This document shows, one piece after another, positions 44,003 to 51,646 of a DNA stretch of 64,000 nucleotides; position 1 is the stretch's first letter; every line of letters begins with the position of its first letter. The DNA is from Treponema parvum (GTDB taxonomy: Bacteria; Spirochaetota; Spirochaetia; Treponematales; Treponemataceae). Location: NCBI RefSeq assembly GCF_017893945.1, contig NZ_CP054257.1:1922001-1986000 (forward strand), in the 5' to 3' direction. The position numbers and the translations under genes were made by a program. The notes under the pieces were generated by a model. That model was not told the DNA's origin. It was given only the letters and a program-made list of their open reading frames with translations, and did no database searches.

Positions 44003-45268
44003 ATGGCGAAAGACAAGGTAGTATTGGCGTATTCCGGCGGACTTGACACAACGGTTATCATTCCGTGGCTTAAAGAAAATTATAATTACGACGTAATAGC
44101 CGTATGCATAGACGTCGGTCAAGGAGACGACTGGAAGGCGATTAAAGACCGCGCGCTTCGTACGGGAGCCGCAGCCTGTTATGTAGTAGACGCAAGAGAA
44201 GAATATATCGAAGAATATATATGGCCTGCCCTCAAGGGTAACGCCGTTTACGAAGACAGGTATCTCTTGGGCACTTCCACCGCCCGTCCGCTCATAGGAA
44301 AGATTTTAGTCGAATATGCACGGCAGGAAAAAGCCATAGCGATCTGCCACGGGGCTACGGGAAAAGGTAACGACCAGGTTCGTTTTGAACTTGCCATAAA
44401 AGCCTTCGCTCCGGATCTCAAAGTTATCGCCGCATGGAGAGACGACAAGTGGACTCTAAAAAGCCGAGAAGATGAAATCAAATACCTTGAAGACCGTAAT
44501 ATTCCGGTTCCGGTAAAAAAATCTTCTTCTTACAGTGCGGATGAAAATATCTGGCACATAAGCCACGAAGGGCTTGAACTTGAAGAAACAAAGAACGAGC
44601 CGGATTGGCAAAACATGCTTAAAAACACCGTCCGCCCCGAAGACGCTCCCGATAAGGCCGAATACGTAAAAATCGAATTTGAAAAAGGAATTCCCGTAGC
44701 TTTAAACGATAAAAAAATGAACGGCCTTGAAATCATAACGGAACTCAATAAGATCGGCGGAAAAAACGGCATAGGCCTCGTGGATCTCGTTGAAAACCGC
44801 TGCGTGGGAATGAAAAGCAGGGGCATTTACGAAACTCCGGGCGGAACGATTTTATATTACGCTCACGAGCAGATGGATCATCTTTGCCTCGACCGAGACA
44901 CATATCACTTTAAACAGCAAGTCGCGCTTAAACAGGCGGAACTTATTTACAACGGGCTTTGGTTTACCGCGCTCATGGACGGAATCAAAGCTTTCAACGA
45001 CAAGATCGAAGAAAACGTTACGGGCTGGGTAAGGTTAAAACTGTACAAGGGGACTATACACGGCGCGGGAGCGGATTCAAAATACAGTCTGTATAATGAA
45101 AGCATTGCAAGTTTTACTACGGGGGAATTGTACGATCACAAGGACGCACAAGGCTTTATAACGCTTTTCGGATTGCCGCTTAAAGTGCGTGCCATGATGG
45201 AACAAAGCACGGGCAAGGGACAGGCGGTTCTCGACAGCAAAAGCTTAAAAAAACGTCCGACAGAATAA
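44003..45268 (+). CDS. argG: argininosuccinate synthase
   Basis: Joins citrulline and aspartate using ATP, the penultimate step of arginine synthesis. The 421-residue product has the PP-loop AYSGGLDTTVIIPWL at the N-terminus, DVGQGDD, the CHGATGKGNDQVRFE motif, and SSYSADENIWHISHEG and GGTILYYAHEQMDH segments typical of type I enzymes. ATG with GGAAGG at 9 bases. Its 5' UTR holds an ARG-box-like site and a module-D hairpin, so both transcription and translation may be regulated. argH is not in the window. Confidence 0.96.
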   Translation: MAKDKVVLAYSGGLDTTVIIPWLKENYNYDVIAVCIDVGQGDDWKAIKDRALRTGAAACYVVDAREEYIEEYIWPALKGNAVYEDRYLLGTSTARPLIGKILVEYARQEKAIAICHGATGKGNDQVRFELAIKAFAPDLKVIAAWRDDKWTLKSREDEIKYLEDRNIPVPVKKSSSYSADENIWHISHEGLELEETKNEPDWQNMLKNTVRPEDAPDKAEYVKIEFEKGIPVALNDKKMNGLEIITELNKIGGKNGIGLVDLVENRCVGMKSRGIYETPGGTILYYAHEQMDHLCLDRDTYHFKQQVALKQAELIYNGLWFTALMDGIKAFNDKIEENVTGWVRLKLYKGTIHGAGADSKYSLYNESIASFTTGELYDHKDAQGFITLFGLPLKVRAMMEQSTGKGQAVLDSKSLKKRPTE

Positions 45269-45284
45269 GTTTTTCGGTTGCAAT

Positions 45285-45329
45285 AAAAAATGCCGGAGCC
45301 CAATGTCCTATAAAGGCAGGAGCCCGGCA
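45285..45329 (-). terminator. candidate terminator of the CobW-family gene
   Basis: Minus strand: TGCCGG / CCGGCA arms with internal GCTCC repeats and a long loop, followed by T6. About 50 bases after the CobW-family stop. Confidence 0.5.
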
Positions 45330-45378
45330 GTAAATCAATTTTCGCAGCGCTGCCTCCGCCCTGCGGAATAAGTCATTC

Positions 45379-46641
45379 CTACAAGATCATATCCACATAT
45401 TCTTGCGAGGCAAGCAATTTATCCAAATCGGAAGAAATTTTTTCCCTGTCAAGCTTTGTGCCTATGATTACAAGTTTAACCATTCGGTCGCCGTATTTTT
45501 CATCCCAATTACTGCGCATTTTAGGGTCACGGCTTAAAACCCGTTCCTGAACTTCTTTATCTTCCGAGGCAAGCCAGTTTCCGCTGTATCCGGCGGAAAT
45601 TTGGTTTCCGGAAGTTTCAAACACCCATGCCATAGCGGGTTCGTCGGCAAACCACATAACGCCCTTGCAGCGTATGATGTTCTTAGGCCAAGTGTCGGCA
45701 TATTTATCGAGCTTTTCACGGTCGAACGGAAGCCTTCGAGAATAAACGAAGGAACCTATTCCGTATTCATCTTCATCCGCGCCTTCATGGCGATGTTCGT
45801 GATGGTGATGTCCTTCTTCATGGTGATGATGGCCGCCTTTATGGTGATGCTCGTGATCATCATCGTGATCGTGGTGATGACCGTGTTCATCGTGATCATG
45901 ACGGTCGTGTTCATGCTCTTCTTCCTCATGATCTTCATCGTCTCTATTCAATATCGAAACCCAGCCTGCGCTTTCGTACACTTTTTCAAAATCAAACGAA
46001 TCCGTACCGATAATGTCGCTTACAGGCACATTGCCTTTCGTGGTTTCAATGATTCTCGCATTAGGCTGAAGAATTTTAACTATTGCGCGGATCTTTTTAA
46101 GCTGTTCTTCGTTCACAAGGTCAGTTTTATTTATGATCAAAATATTGCAGAACTCAATCTGCTGAACGAGAAGAGATTCTATATCTTCTTCTTTCATATC
46201 TTTTTTTAAAAGTTTATTGCCGTAATCAAATTCCGTTGCAAGCCGCATGGCGTCAACTACGGCGACTACGGCATCGATCTTTCCGCCTTCGACGGTGGTC
46301 ACCGCCTGCGCGATCGGCATAGGTTCGCAGACTCCGCTGGCTTCTATCAAAATATAGTCGAATTTTCCGGTACGGATCAGTTTTTCAATTTGAAGAACCA
46401 TATCGGACTTTAGCGAACAGCAAATGCATCCGTTTGTGAGCGGAATAAGGCTGCTCGAGTCGGTTATATTTGCATCTTTTGCGATAAGATCGGCGTCGAC
46501 ATTTATTTCGCCTATATCGTTTACGATTACGGCGACCTTGTATCCTTGCTGGTTGTTCAAAATGTGATTAAGCAGCGTTGTTTTTCCGGCGCCGAGATAA
46601 CCGGTCAACAGCGTGATGGGTATAGTTTTTTTTGCAGACAT
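45379..46641 (-). CDS. CobW/COG0523-family GTPase, probable zinc metallochaperone
   Basis: Start at ATG 46641 (MSAKKTIPITLLTGYLG), with AGAGG upstream; the open frame before it is not supported. The 420-residue product has the P-loop GYLGAGKTT (14-22), the metal-site CxCC as GCICC (71-75), the NKTD motif and a C-terminal CobW_C domain. Between them (about 230-290) is a long His/Asp/Glu-rich stretch with more than 20 histidines, as in zinc-linked members (YeiR/ZigA type). A role in delivering or buffering zinc is inferred. No Zur box was recognised upstream. Confidence 0.9.
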   Translation of the reverse strand: MSAKKTIPITLLTGYLGAGKTTLLNHILNNQQGYKVAVIVNDIGEINVDADLIAKDANITDSSSLIPLTNGCICCSLKSDMVLQIEKLIRTGKFDYILIEASGVCEPMPIAQAVTTVEGGKIDAVVAVVDAMRLATEFDYGNKLLKKDMKEEDIESLLVQQIEFCNILIINKTDLVNEEQLKKIRAIVKILQPNARIIETTKGNVPVSDIIGTDSFDFEKVYESAGWVSILNRDDEDHEEEEHEHDRHDHDEHGHHHDHDDDHEHHHKGGHHHHEEGHHHHEHRHEGADEDEYGIGSFVYSRRLPFDREKLDKYADTWPKNIIRCKGVMWFADEPAMAWVFETSGNQISAGYSGNWLASEDKEVQERVLSRDPKMRSNWDEKYGDRMVKLVIIGTKLDREKISSDLDKLLASQEYVDMIL

Positions 46642-46685
46642 TATAAAACCTCTTTTAAATAACATAATGAAAAAACGATAAAAAG

Positions 46686-46717
46686 AAAAGCCGCAACGTT
46701 TTTCACTTACGGCTCTT
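46686..46717 (-). terminator. terminator of the alpha/beta hydrolase gene
   Basis: Minus strand stem AAGAGCCG / CGGCTTTT followed by TTTCTTTTT, about 65 bases after the hydrolase stop and before the CobW-family start. Confidence 0.65.
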
Positions 46718-46780
46718 GAAAAGTGCTTTATCCGTTTTCCTCGTTGTGTCTTTTGGCAACGTTTTGCGATTGTCTCTTCC

Positions 46781-47641
46781 CTACCTCTTTTTGCTTTCGG
46801 CGATGACGCCCGAACGGACCCACGCGGCAAAAACTTCAGGCCATATGACGCATTCTTTTTGAATACGCGGAGGATCGCCGGCAGTTTCTTCATTGGCAAG
46901 GCTTAACCCGTGCAAACCTTTGGTAAATATATGATATTCCAGAGGGATATTATGTTTTTTAAGTTCGGCTGCGAACAGTAAAGAATTTTCAACGGGAACA
47001 AGTTCATCCTCATAAGTGTGCCACATAAATACGGGCGGAACGTCGTCGTTTACATGTTTTTCAAGCGACACAAAATCCCGCATATTTTGATCATCGGCTT
47101 GAGAGCCCAAAAGGCAGCGGATAGAATCGTCATGTCTGAATTTCCCCGAAGTAATTACGGGGTAGCACAAACAAAGCGCGTCGGGCCTTATTTGAGCAGG
47201 CGTCAGAGGTACGTATTTTTGAATAAAATCCTTATTCCACAATACGCCGAGATTAGCCGCCAAATGTCCCGCAGCCGAAAAGCCAAGCACTATGACATTT
47301 TTAGGATCGACGAACCATTCGTCACAGTGCCCGCGGATATAGGCGACGGCCTCGCACAGATCAAGAAGCGCGGCAGGATAGTCCATAGGAGCGATGCTGT
47401 AATCAAGCACGCACGCGTGAAATCCGAGCGCGTTCATGCGGATCGCAATCGGTTCCGCGCCTCGCGGACTTCTCCATGAATACCCGCCGCCGGGGCATAC
47501 GATAATAAGCGGACGCCTTCGGTTCGGGTCGATATATTCGCTGTTGTCAATCAAATAAGTCGTTAAATACGGGATAAAACCGTTATTTTTAATTCCTTTG
47601 GAAGCGTACCTAACCGGCAGCTCAATTTTTATGTGTTTCAT
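46781..47641 (-). CDS. alpha/beta hydrolase (esterase, acetyl-xylan-esterase-like)
   Basis: Cytoplasmic carboxylesterase-type enzyme. The 286-residue product has the oxyanion motif CPGGGYSWRSPRGAEP, the nucleophile elbow GFSAAGH, an Asp-containing segment (WHTYEDELVPVENS) and the His in KGLHGLSL, giving a full Ser-Asp-His triad. The pattern resembles BD-FAE/Axe-type sugar esterases of bacteria that live on plant or host glycans. Substrate unknown. Promoter at 47650-47678 puts the -10 8 bases from the ATG. An IS lies just upstream of that promoter. Confidence 0.88.
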   Translation of the reverse strand: MKHIKIELPVRYASKGIKNNGFIPYLTTYLIDNSEYIDPNRRRPLIIVCPGGGYSWRSPRGAEPIAIRMNALGFHACVLDYSIAPMDYPAALLDLCEAVAYIRGHCDEWFVDPKNVIVLGFSAAGHLAANLGVLWNKDFIQKYVPLTPAQIRPDALCLCYPVITSGKFRHDDSIRCLLGSQADDQNMRDFVSLEKHVNDDVPPVFMWHTYEDELVPVENSLLFAAELKKHNIPLEYHIFTKGLHGLSLANEETAGDPPRIQKECVIWPEVFAAWVRSGVIAESKKR

Positions 47642-47649
47642 ATGCGTAA

Positions 47650-47678
47650 ATTGTATCGAAGAGCCCTCATCCGGTCAA
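47650..47678 (-). promoter_or_regulatory. promoter of the alpha/beta hydrolase gene (leaderless arrangement)
   Basis: Minus strand: TTGACC, 17-base spacer, TACAAT, 8 bases to the ATG, no Shine-Dalgarno. The IS target duplication (47679-47685) touches the -35. Confidence 0.7.
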
Positions 47679-47685
47679 CATAGCG

Positions 47686-49052
47686 CATTGCCTCACGTAA
47701 AATCTAACCGAAAAAAAAGCGGTGAATCACGTAAAAATCTAACCCAAATCTGAGTCACAATAGAAGCCCGAAGGAAGGGCAAAATGGGGTTAGACATGAA
47801 AACGAAACAGAAATTAACCGAAGAAACGGCAAAACGCTACTGTACGGCAAGCAAAAAGCACAAGACGAAAATCATCGATGAGTTCATTGCGACCACCGGC
47901 TACAACCGAAAGTATGCCATCCACATTTTGAAAAACACGGCGTACATAAAAATAACACACTTTAACAACGTTGAAAAAAAGAGCGTGCAGGTCATTACGA
48001 AAGTACGCAAAAAGCGGCGCTATGAAAAATACTACTGTCAAGACGTACAACAGGAAGTTATTCGCCTGTGGATTTTATCGATGTATCTGTGTGCAAAACG
48101 CCTTGTTCCGTTCATCCGCGACAACATCGACTACTTTGCTCAAAAGGCAGGCTATGATGAACAACTCAAGCTTAAACTAAGCGCCATATCAAGCGCAACG
48201 GTCGCAAGGATTCTCAAGCCGGAAATCCCAAAACATTCAATCCGCGGTATTTCGACCACACGTCCTGCAAAAAATCTGAATAAGCTTATTCCCATACGCA
48301 CCTATTTCAATTGGGACGAGAAAAAACCAGGCTTTTTTGAAGCCGACACGGTCGCTCATTGCGGTATGAGGAGCGAAGGTCAGTATGTTTGTACGCTCAC
48401 ACTCACCGACGTGCATTCAGGATGGACGGAAAACAGAGCTCTTTTGAACAAAGCCCAACGCTGGACAAAAGAAGCGGTCGATGATGTAAAAGAAAAATTA
48501 CCGTTTAAGATGAAAGGCATCGACAGTGATAACGGAGGTGAGTTCAAAAATACTCAGCTGTTGCAATGGTGCCAAGAGCATAAGGTTGTATTTACCAGAG
48601 GTAGAGAATACAAAAAGAATGACAATTGCTTTGTCGAGCAGAAAAATGACAGTGTGGTACGAAGAATTGTCGGCTATTACCGCTTTGAAGGAGAAGAAAC
48701 ACGAGAAGTCATGGCAGAACTGTATGAATACTATAACAAGCTCGTCAACTTTTTTTTCCCTTCGATGAAGATTATCGCTAAGGCACGAATAGACGCAAAG
48801 GTTATAAAAAAATATGATACTGCTAAGACTCCTTACCGAAGGCTTATGGAAAGCAAGGAACTGAGCCCTGCTGAAAAAGAGGAACTGAGACGGAGAATGG
48901 TCAACTTGGATTTGCAACTGCTGCTTGAGAAAACACAACAGCTCCAAAGTACGCTTATCTCTATGGCTGTCCCTTGGTCAAAATAGCTACGGTTAGATTT
49001 TTACTTGAGGAACCTAAATCATTTGGGTTAGATTTTTATTTGAGGAAATACG
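47686..49052 (+). mobile_element. insertion sequence with double terminal repeats
   Basis: About 1367 bases holding one transposase gene. Each end has two inward-pointing copies of a repeat of the form CCTCANGTAAAAATCTAACC: left at 47691-47710 and 47725-47745, right (inverted) at 48990-49010 and 49025-49045. The element is flanked by the 7-base direct repeat CATAGCG (47679-47685 and 49053-49059), a likely target duplication, which sets the proposed ends. The exact termini are uncertain by a few bases. The intact transposase and matching ends suggest a recent insertion. Confidence 0.85.
47784..48986 (+). CDS. IS transposase with integrase core (DDE)
   Basis: The 400-residue product has an N-terminal helix-turn-helix region (TAKRYCTASKKHKTKIIDEF and GYNRKYAIHIL), and an integrase core with the acidic triad in FFEADTVAH, GIDSDNGGEF and DNCFVEQKN. 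It resembles the integrase-core transposases of unclassified (ISNCY-like) spirochaete and firmicute elements; the exact IS family is not certain. ATG with GAAGGAAGG upstream. The frame is intact from start to stop, so transposition could still occur. Confidence 0.9.
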   Translation: MGLDMKTKQKLTEETAKRYCTASKKHKTKIIDEFIATTGYNRKYAIHILKNTAYIKITHFNNVEKKSVQVITKVRKKRRYEKYYCQDVQQEVIRLWILSMYLCAKRLVPFIRDNIDYFAQKAGYDEQLKLKLSAISSATVARILKPEIPKHSIRGISTTRPAKNLNKLIPIRTYFNWDEKKPGFFEADTVAHCGMRSEGQYVCTLTLTDVHSGWTENRALLNKAQRWTKEAVDDVKEKLPFKMKGIDSDNGGEFKNTQLLQWCQEHKVVFTRGREYKKNDNCFVEQKNDSVVRRIVGYYRFEGEETREVMAELYEYYNKLVNFFFPSMKIIAKARIDAKVIKKYDTAKTPYRRLMESKELSPAEKEELRRRMVNLDLQLLLEKTQQLQSTLISMAVPWSK

Positions 49053-49107
49053 CATAGCGGACAATACGGCGACATCTGTGCTATACTTTTTCGAAGGTCG
49101 TCATAAC

Positions 49108-49533
49108 ATGAATAAAACCGAACTTCACAATTCCATAATTCAAAATATAAGGTTCTCTTTTTCCCGATCGGGAGGAGCCGGCGGACAAAACGTAAACAAG
49201 GTAAACACTAAGGTCAGCGCGTCGCTTCCTTTGGCAGATCTTCAAGGCCTTTCAGAGTCGGAATTCTTTGCGCTCAGAAAAAATTTACACAATATAATAA
49301 ATTCCAACGGCGAATTGTTCGTAAGCGTTCAAGACGAAAGAAGCCAGTCGTTAAACCGTGAAAACGCAATCGTAAGGATCGAAGCAAAAATCGCCGCAGC
49401 GGCACGAATCCGTAAAAAAAGACATAAGACCAAACCTACCCAAGCGTCGCGCGAAAAGCGGCTCAAAGCAAAAAAACTTCATTCCAAACTAAAAAGCATG
49501 CGCTCGCACTCATCGGAATTTGACACACTATAA
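49108..49533 (+). CDS. arfB: alternative ribosome-rescue factor (peptidyl-tRNA hydrolase ArfB/YaeJ)
   Basis: Releases peptides from stalled ribosomes. ATG 49108 (MNKTELHNS) is chosen; a GTG upstream overlaps the -10 (TATACT, 49082-49087). The 141-residue product has the GGQ catalytic motif in SGGAGGQNVNKVNTKV and a C-terminal basic tail (RIRKKRHKTKPTQASREKRL) that in ArfB enters the mRNA channel. Length matches ArfB rather than full release factors. It lies directly after the IS, which may have separated it from its original upstream context. Confidence 0.92.
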   Translation: MNKTELHNSIIQNIRFSFSRSGGAGGQNVNKVNTKVSASLPLADLQGLSESEFFALRKNLHNIINSNGELFVSVQDERSQSLNRENAIVRIEAKIAAAARIRKKRHKTKPTQASREKRLKAKKLHSKLKSMRSHSSEFDTL

Positions 49534-49582
49534 AAACACACTTTAAATAAGATTGATATTCCGTTAAATTCTTCTTGTAATT

Positions 49583-49612
49583 TTGTTTCACAGCGTTTAT
49601 TTTTATTATAAG
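49583..49612 (+). promoter_or_regulatory. candidate promoter of hflKC
   Basis: TTGTTT, 18-base spacer, TATAAG. Start near 49619 would place a GCGC palindrome at the very 5' end of the mRNA. Confidence 0.45.
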
Positions 49613-49623
49613 AGTCATTATCT

Positions 49624-49640
49624 GTGCGCAAAGAGCGCAC
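49624..49640 (+). repeat. GCGC palindrome next to the hflK ribosome-binding site
   Basis: GTGCGC-AAAGA-GCGCAC followed by AAAATTACAGGAG. It looks like a minimal hairpin module with the long stem missing: palindrome plus the A/T tail and Shine-Dalgarno. Confidence 0.8.
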
Positions 49641-49659
49641 AAAATTACAGGAGTTACGA

Positions 49660-50655
49660 ATGGCACAGAGCAATGTCGTCGATCTGAAAAAACTTTCAAA
49701 TTTTTTTTTAAAGCCTTCAAGGATCTTATGGATAACAGCGGCGCTCATAGCGCTTTGGGCCGCAGGCAGCTGTTTTTTTAAAGTTGATGAAACGGAACAA
49801 GCCGTTATAACGCGCTTCGGAAAGTATTACGCGACGCTCGGGCCGGGACTGCAACTGAAGCTGCCGTTCGGGATCGACAAAAACTACAACGTCCCCGTAA
49901 AAGTCGTCCAAACCGAACAGTTCGGTTTTCAGACTATAAATTCCGGTATCAGAAACGAATACAAAAACAATATCACAGACGAATCCACAATGCTTACCGG
50001 CGATCTTAACATAGTCGACGTAGAGTGGATAATCCAATACAGGATAACGGATCCCCGCGCTTGGCTTTTTAACGTGCAGGACAAACGGCAGACAATCCGC
50101 GATATTTCGCGTTCCGCAATAAACGTTTTGGTAGGCGACCGCGCTATTTTGGACATAATGGGGCAGGAGCGCACGGCAATCGAAAATCTTGCAACGGAAT
50201 CAATGAACCAAAAATTTAAAGATTTAGGCTTGGGAATAAACGTAAACGCCGTAAAGCTTCAGAACATCGTTCCGCCCAAAGGAGTTCAAGATGCGTTTGA
50301 AGATGTGAACAAGGCCATACAGGACATGAACAGATTTATAAACGAAGGAAAAGAAGCATACAATTCCGAAATTCCCAAAACGCAGGGGCAGGCCGATCAG
50401 CAGGTGCAGATTGCGGAAGGCTATGCGTCGGAACGCGTCAACCGCGCGCGCGGCGATACCGCCCGTTTTAACTCAGTGTATTCGGAATACAGCCGCTCTC
50501 CCGTGATAACAAGGAACCGGCTCTATCTTGAAACTATGGAAGATCTTTTCGGCAGCGAAGACAAATCGCCTTCTCTCATAGATAAAAGACTTCAAAACGT
50601 TCTGCCCGTAAAAACGCTGACTTCCGGCGCAGGCACCGTAAAATCAGGAGAATAA
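49660..50655 (+). CDS. hflK: HflK, prohibitin-family (SPFH) subunit
   Basis: Membrane protein that with HflC forms the large SPFH cage around the FtsH protease. ATG 49660 (MAQSNVVDLKKL) has AGGAG at 7 bases; the frame upstream lies in the palindrome. The 331-residue product has one N-terminal helix (about 22-40) and SPFH motifs (ETEQAVITRFGKY, GPGLQLKLPFG, LTGDLNIVDVEWIIQYRI, IVPPKGVQDAF). hflC follows with one base between. FtsH is not in the window. Confidence 0.95.
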   Translation: MAQSNVVDLKKLSNFFLKPSRILWITAALIALWAAGSCFFKVDETEQAVITRFGKYYATLGPGLQLKLPFGIDKNYNVPVKVVQTEQFGFQTINSGIRNEYKNNITDESTMLTGDLNIVDVEWIIQYRITDPRAWLFNVQDKRQTIRDISRSAINVLVGDRAILDIMGQERTAIENLATESMNQKFKDLGLGINVNAVKLQNIVPPKGVQDAFEDVNKAIQDMNRFINEGKEAYNSEIPKTQGQADQQVQIAEGYASERVNRARGDTARFNSVYSEYSRSPVITRNRLYLETMEDLFGSEDKSPSLIDKRLQNVLPVKTLTSGAGTVKSGE

Positions 50656-50656
50656 T

Positions 50657-51646
50657 ATGAAAAAGATAAAAACCGCATACAAAATCCTAATCGGGTTTGC
50701 AGTCCTTGTGCTTCTGATCTTAAAAACAGGCCCCGTCTTTATAGTAAACGAAGGAGAACAAGTCGTAGTGACAAGATTCGGCCAAATCGTAAAAACTTAC
50801 ACGGAAGCGGGCTTGCACGTTAAAATGCCTGTCATAGACACAGTCGTCACATATCCGAAATTGATCTTGTCACTCGACGGAGATTCTCAGAGAATTCCAA
50901 CAAAAGAAAATCAATTCATAATCGTCGACACCACGAGCCGCTGGAAGATCACAGAGCCGGATAAATTCTACCGCAGTTTTAAAACGCTCGAAGCGGCTTA
51001 CAACCGCTTAAGCGACATAATAGATTCGTCCACAAGAACGGTAATAACGCAAAACAGACTCAGCGAAATCGTCCGCTCGTCAAACATAATCAACGAAAAA
51101 CCCAACGGGTATGATAAAACCGAAAATGCTCAGGAAATCGCCGAAATAGAATCTCTCGTAAATGTAAGCACGGTAAACGAGTCCGTTTTACGCGGAAGAA
51201 ACGACCTATGTTTGCAGATGACGGAAGAAGCCAACAAGTCGCTGCTTGAATACGGAATAAATCTTTTAGACATTGTGCCGCGGCAGATCAAATATTCAAA
51301 CGAGCTTACGGAAAGCGTTTATAACAGAATGATAAAAGAAAGAAACCAAGTCGCGCAGGCTTACCGCTCTTTGGGCGAAGGGAAAAAAGCCGAATGGCTC
51401 GGGCGCCTTGAAAATGAAAAACGCCGCATCCGCTCGGAAGCTTACCGCAAATCCGAAGAAACAAAGGGAAAAGCGGACGCCGAAGCCGCGCGCATCTATA
51501 CGGAATCATATTCAAAAGATCCGGAATTTTATGAGTTCTGGAAGAGTATGGAATCTTATAAAAACACGATGAAAAATTTTGACGCGACTTACAGCACGGA
51601 CATGGAATATTTCAAATACCTGTACGCGCCGAACGGCAGACGCTGA
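50657..51646 (+). CDS. hflC: HflC, prohibitin-family (SPFH) subunit
   Basis: Partner of HflK in the FtsH-regulating membrane complex. The 329-residue product has an N-terminal helix (about 8-28), the motif NEGEQVVVTRFGQIVKTYTE near the N-terminus, the DTTSRWKITEPDKFYRSF segment, and the long C-terminal helix rich in charged residues (EWLGRLENEKRRIRSEAYRK). AGGAG precedes the ATG. Its TGA stop overlaps the ATG of the next gene (TGATG), so the third gene is translationally coupled. Confidence 0.95.
   Translation: MKKIKTAYKILIGFAVLVLLILKTGPVFIVNEGEQVVVTRFGQIVKTYTEAGLHVKMPVIDTVVTYPKLILSLDGDSQRIPTKENQFIIVDTTSRWKITEPDKFYRSFKTLEAAYNRLSDIIDSSTRTVITQNRLSEIVRSSNIINEKPNGYDKTENAQEIAEIESLVNVSTVNESVLRGRNDLCLQMTEEANKSLLEYGINLLDIVPRQIKYSNELTESVYNRMIKERNQVAQAYRSLGEGKKAEWLGRLENEKRRIRSEAYRKSEETKGKADAEAARIYTESYSKDPEFYEFWKSMESYKNTMKNFDATYSTDMEYFKYLYAPNGRR

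Noticed and set aside
45601..46209. A 202-codon plus-strand open frame opposite the CobW-family gene.
   Set aside because: It is the antisense of the His/Asp-rich repeat, which naturally lacks stops; no ribosome-binding site and no family match.
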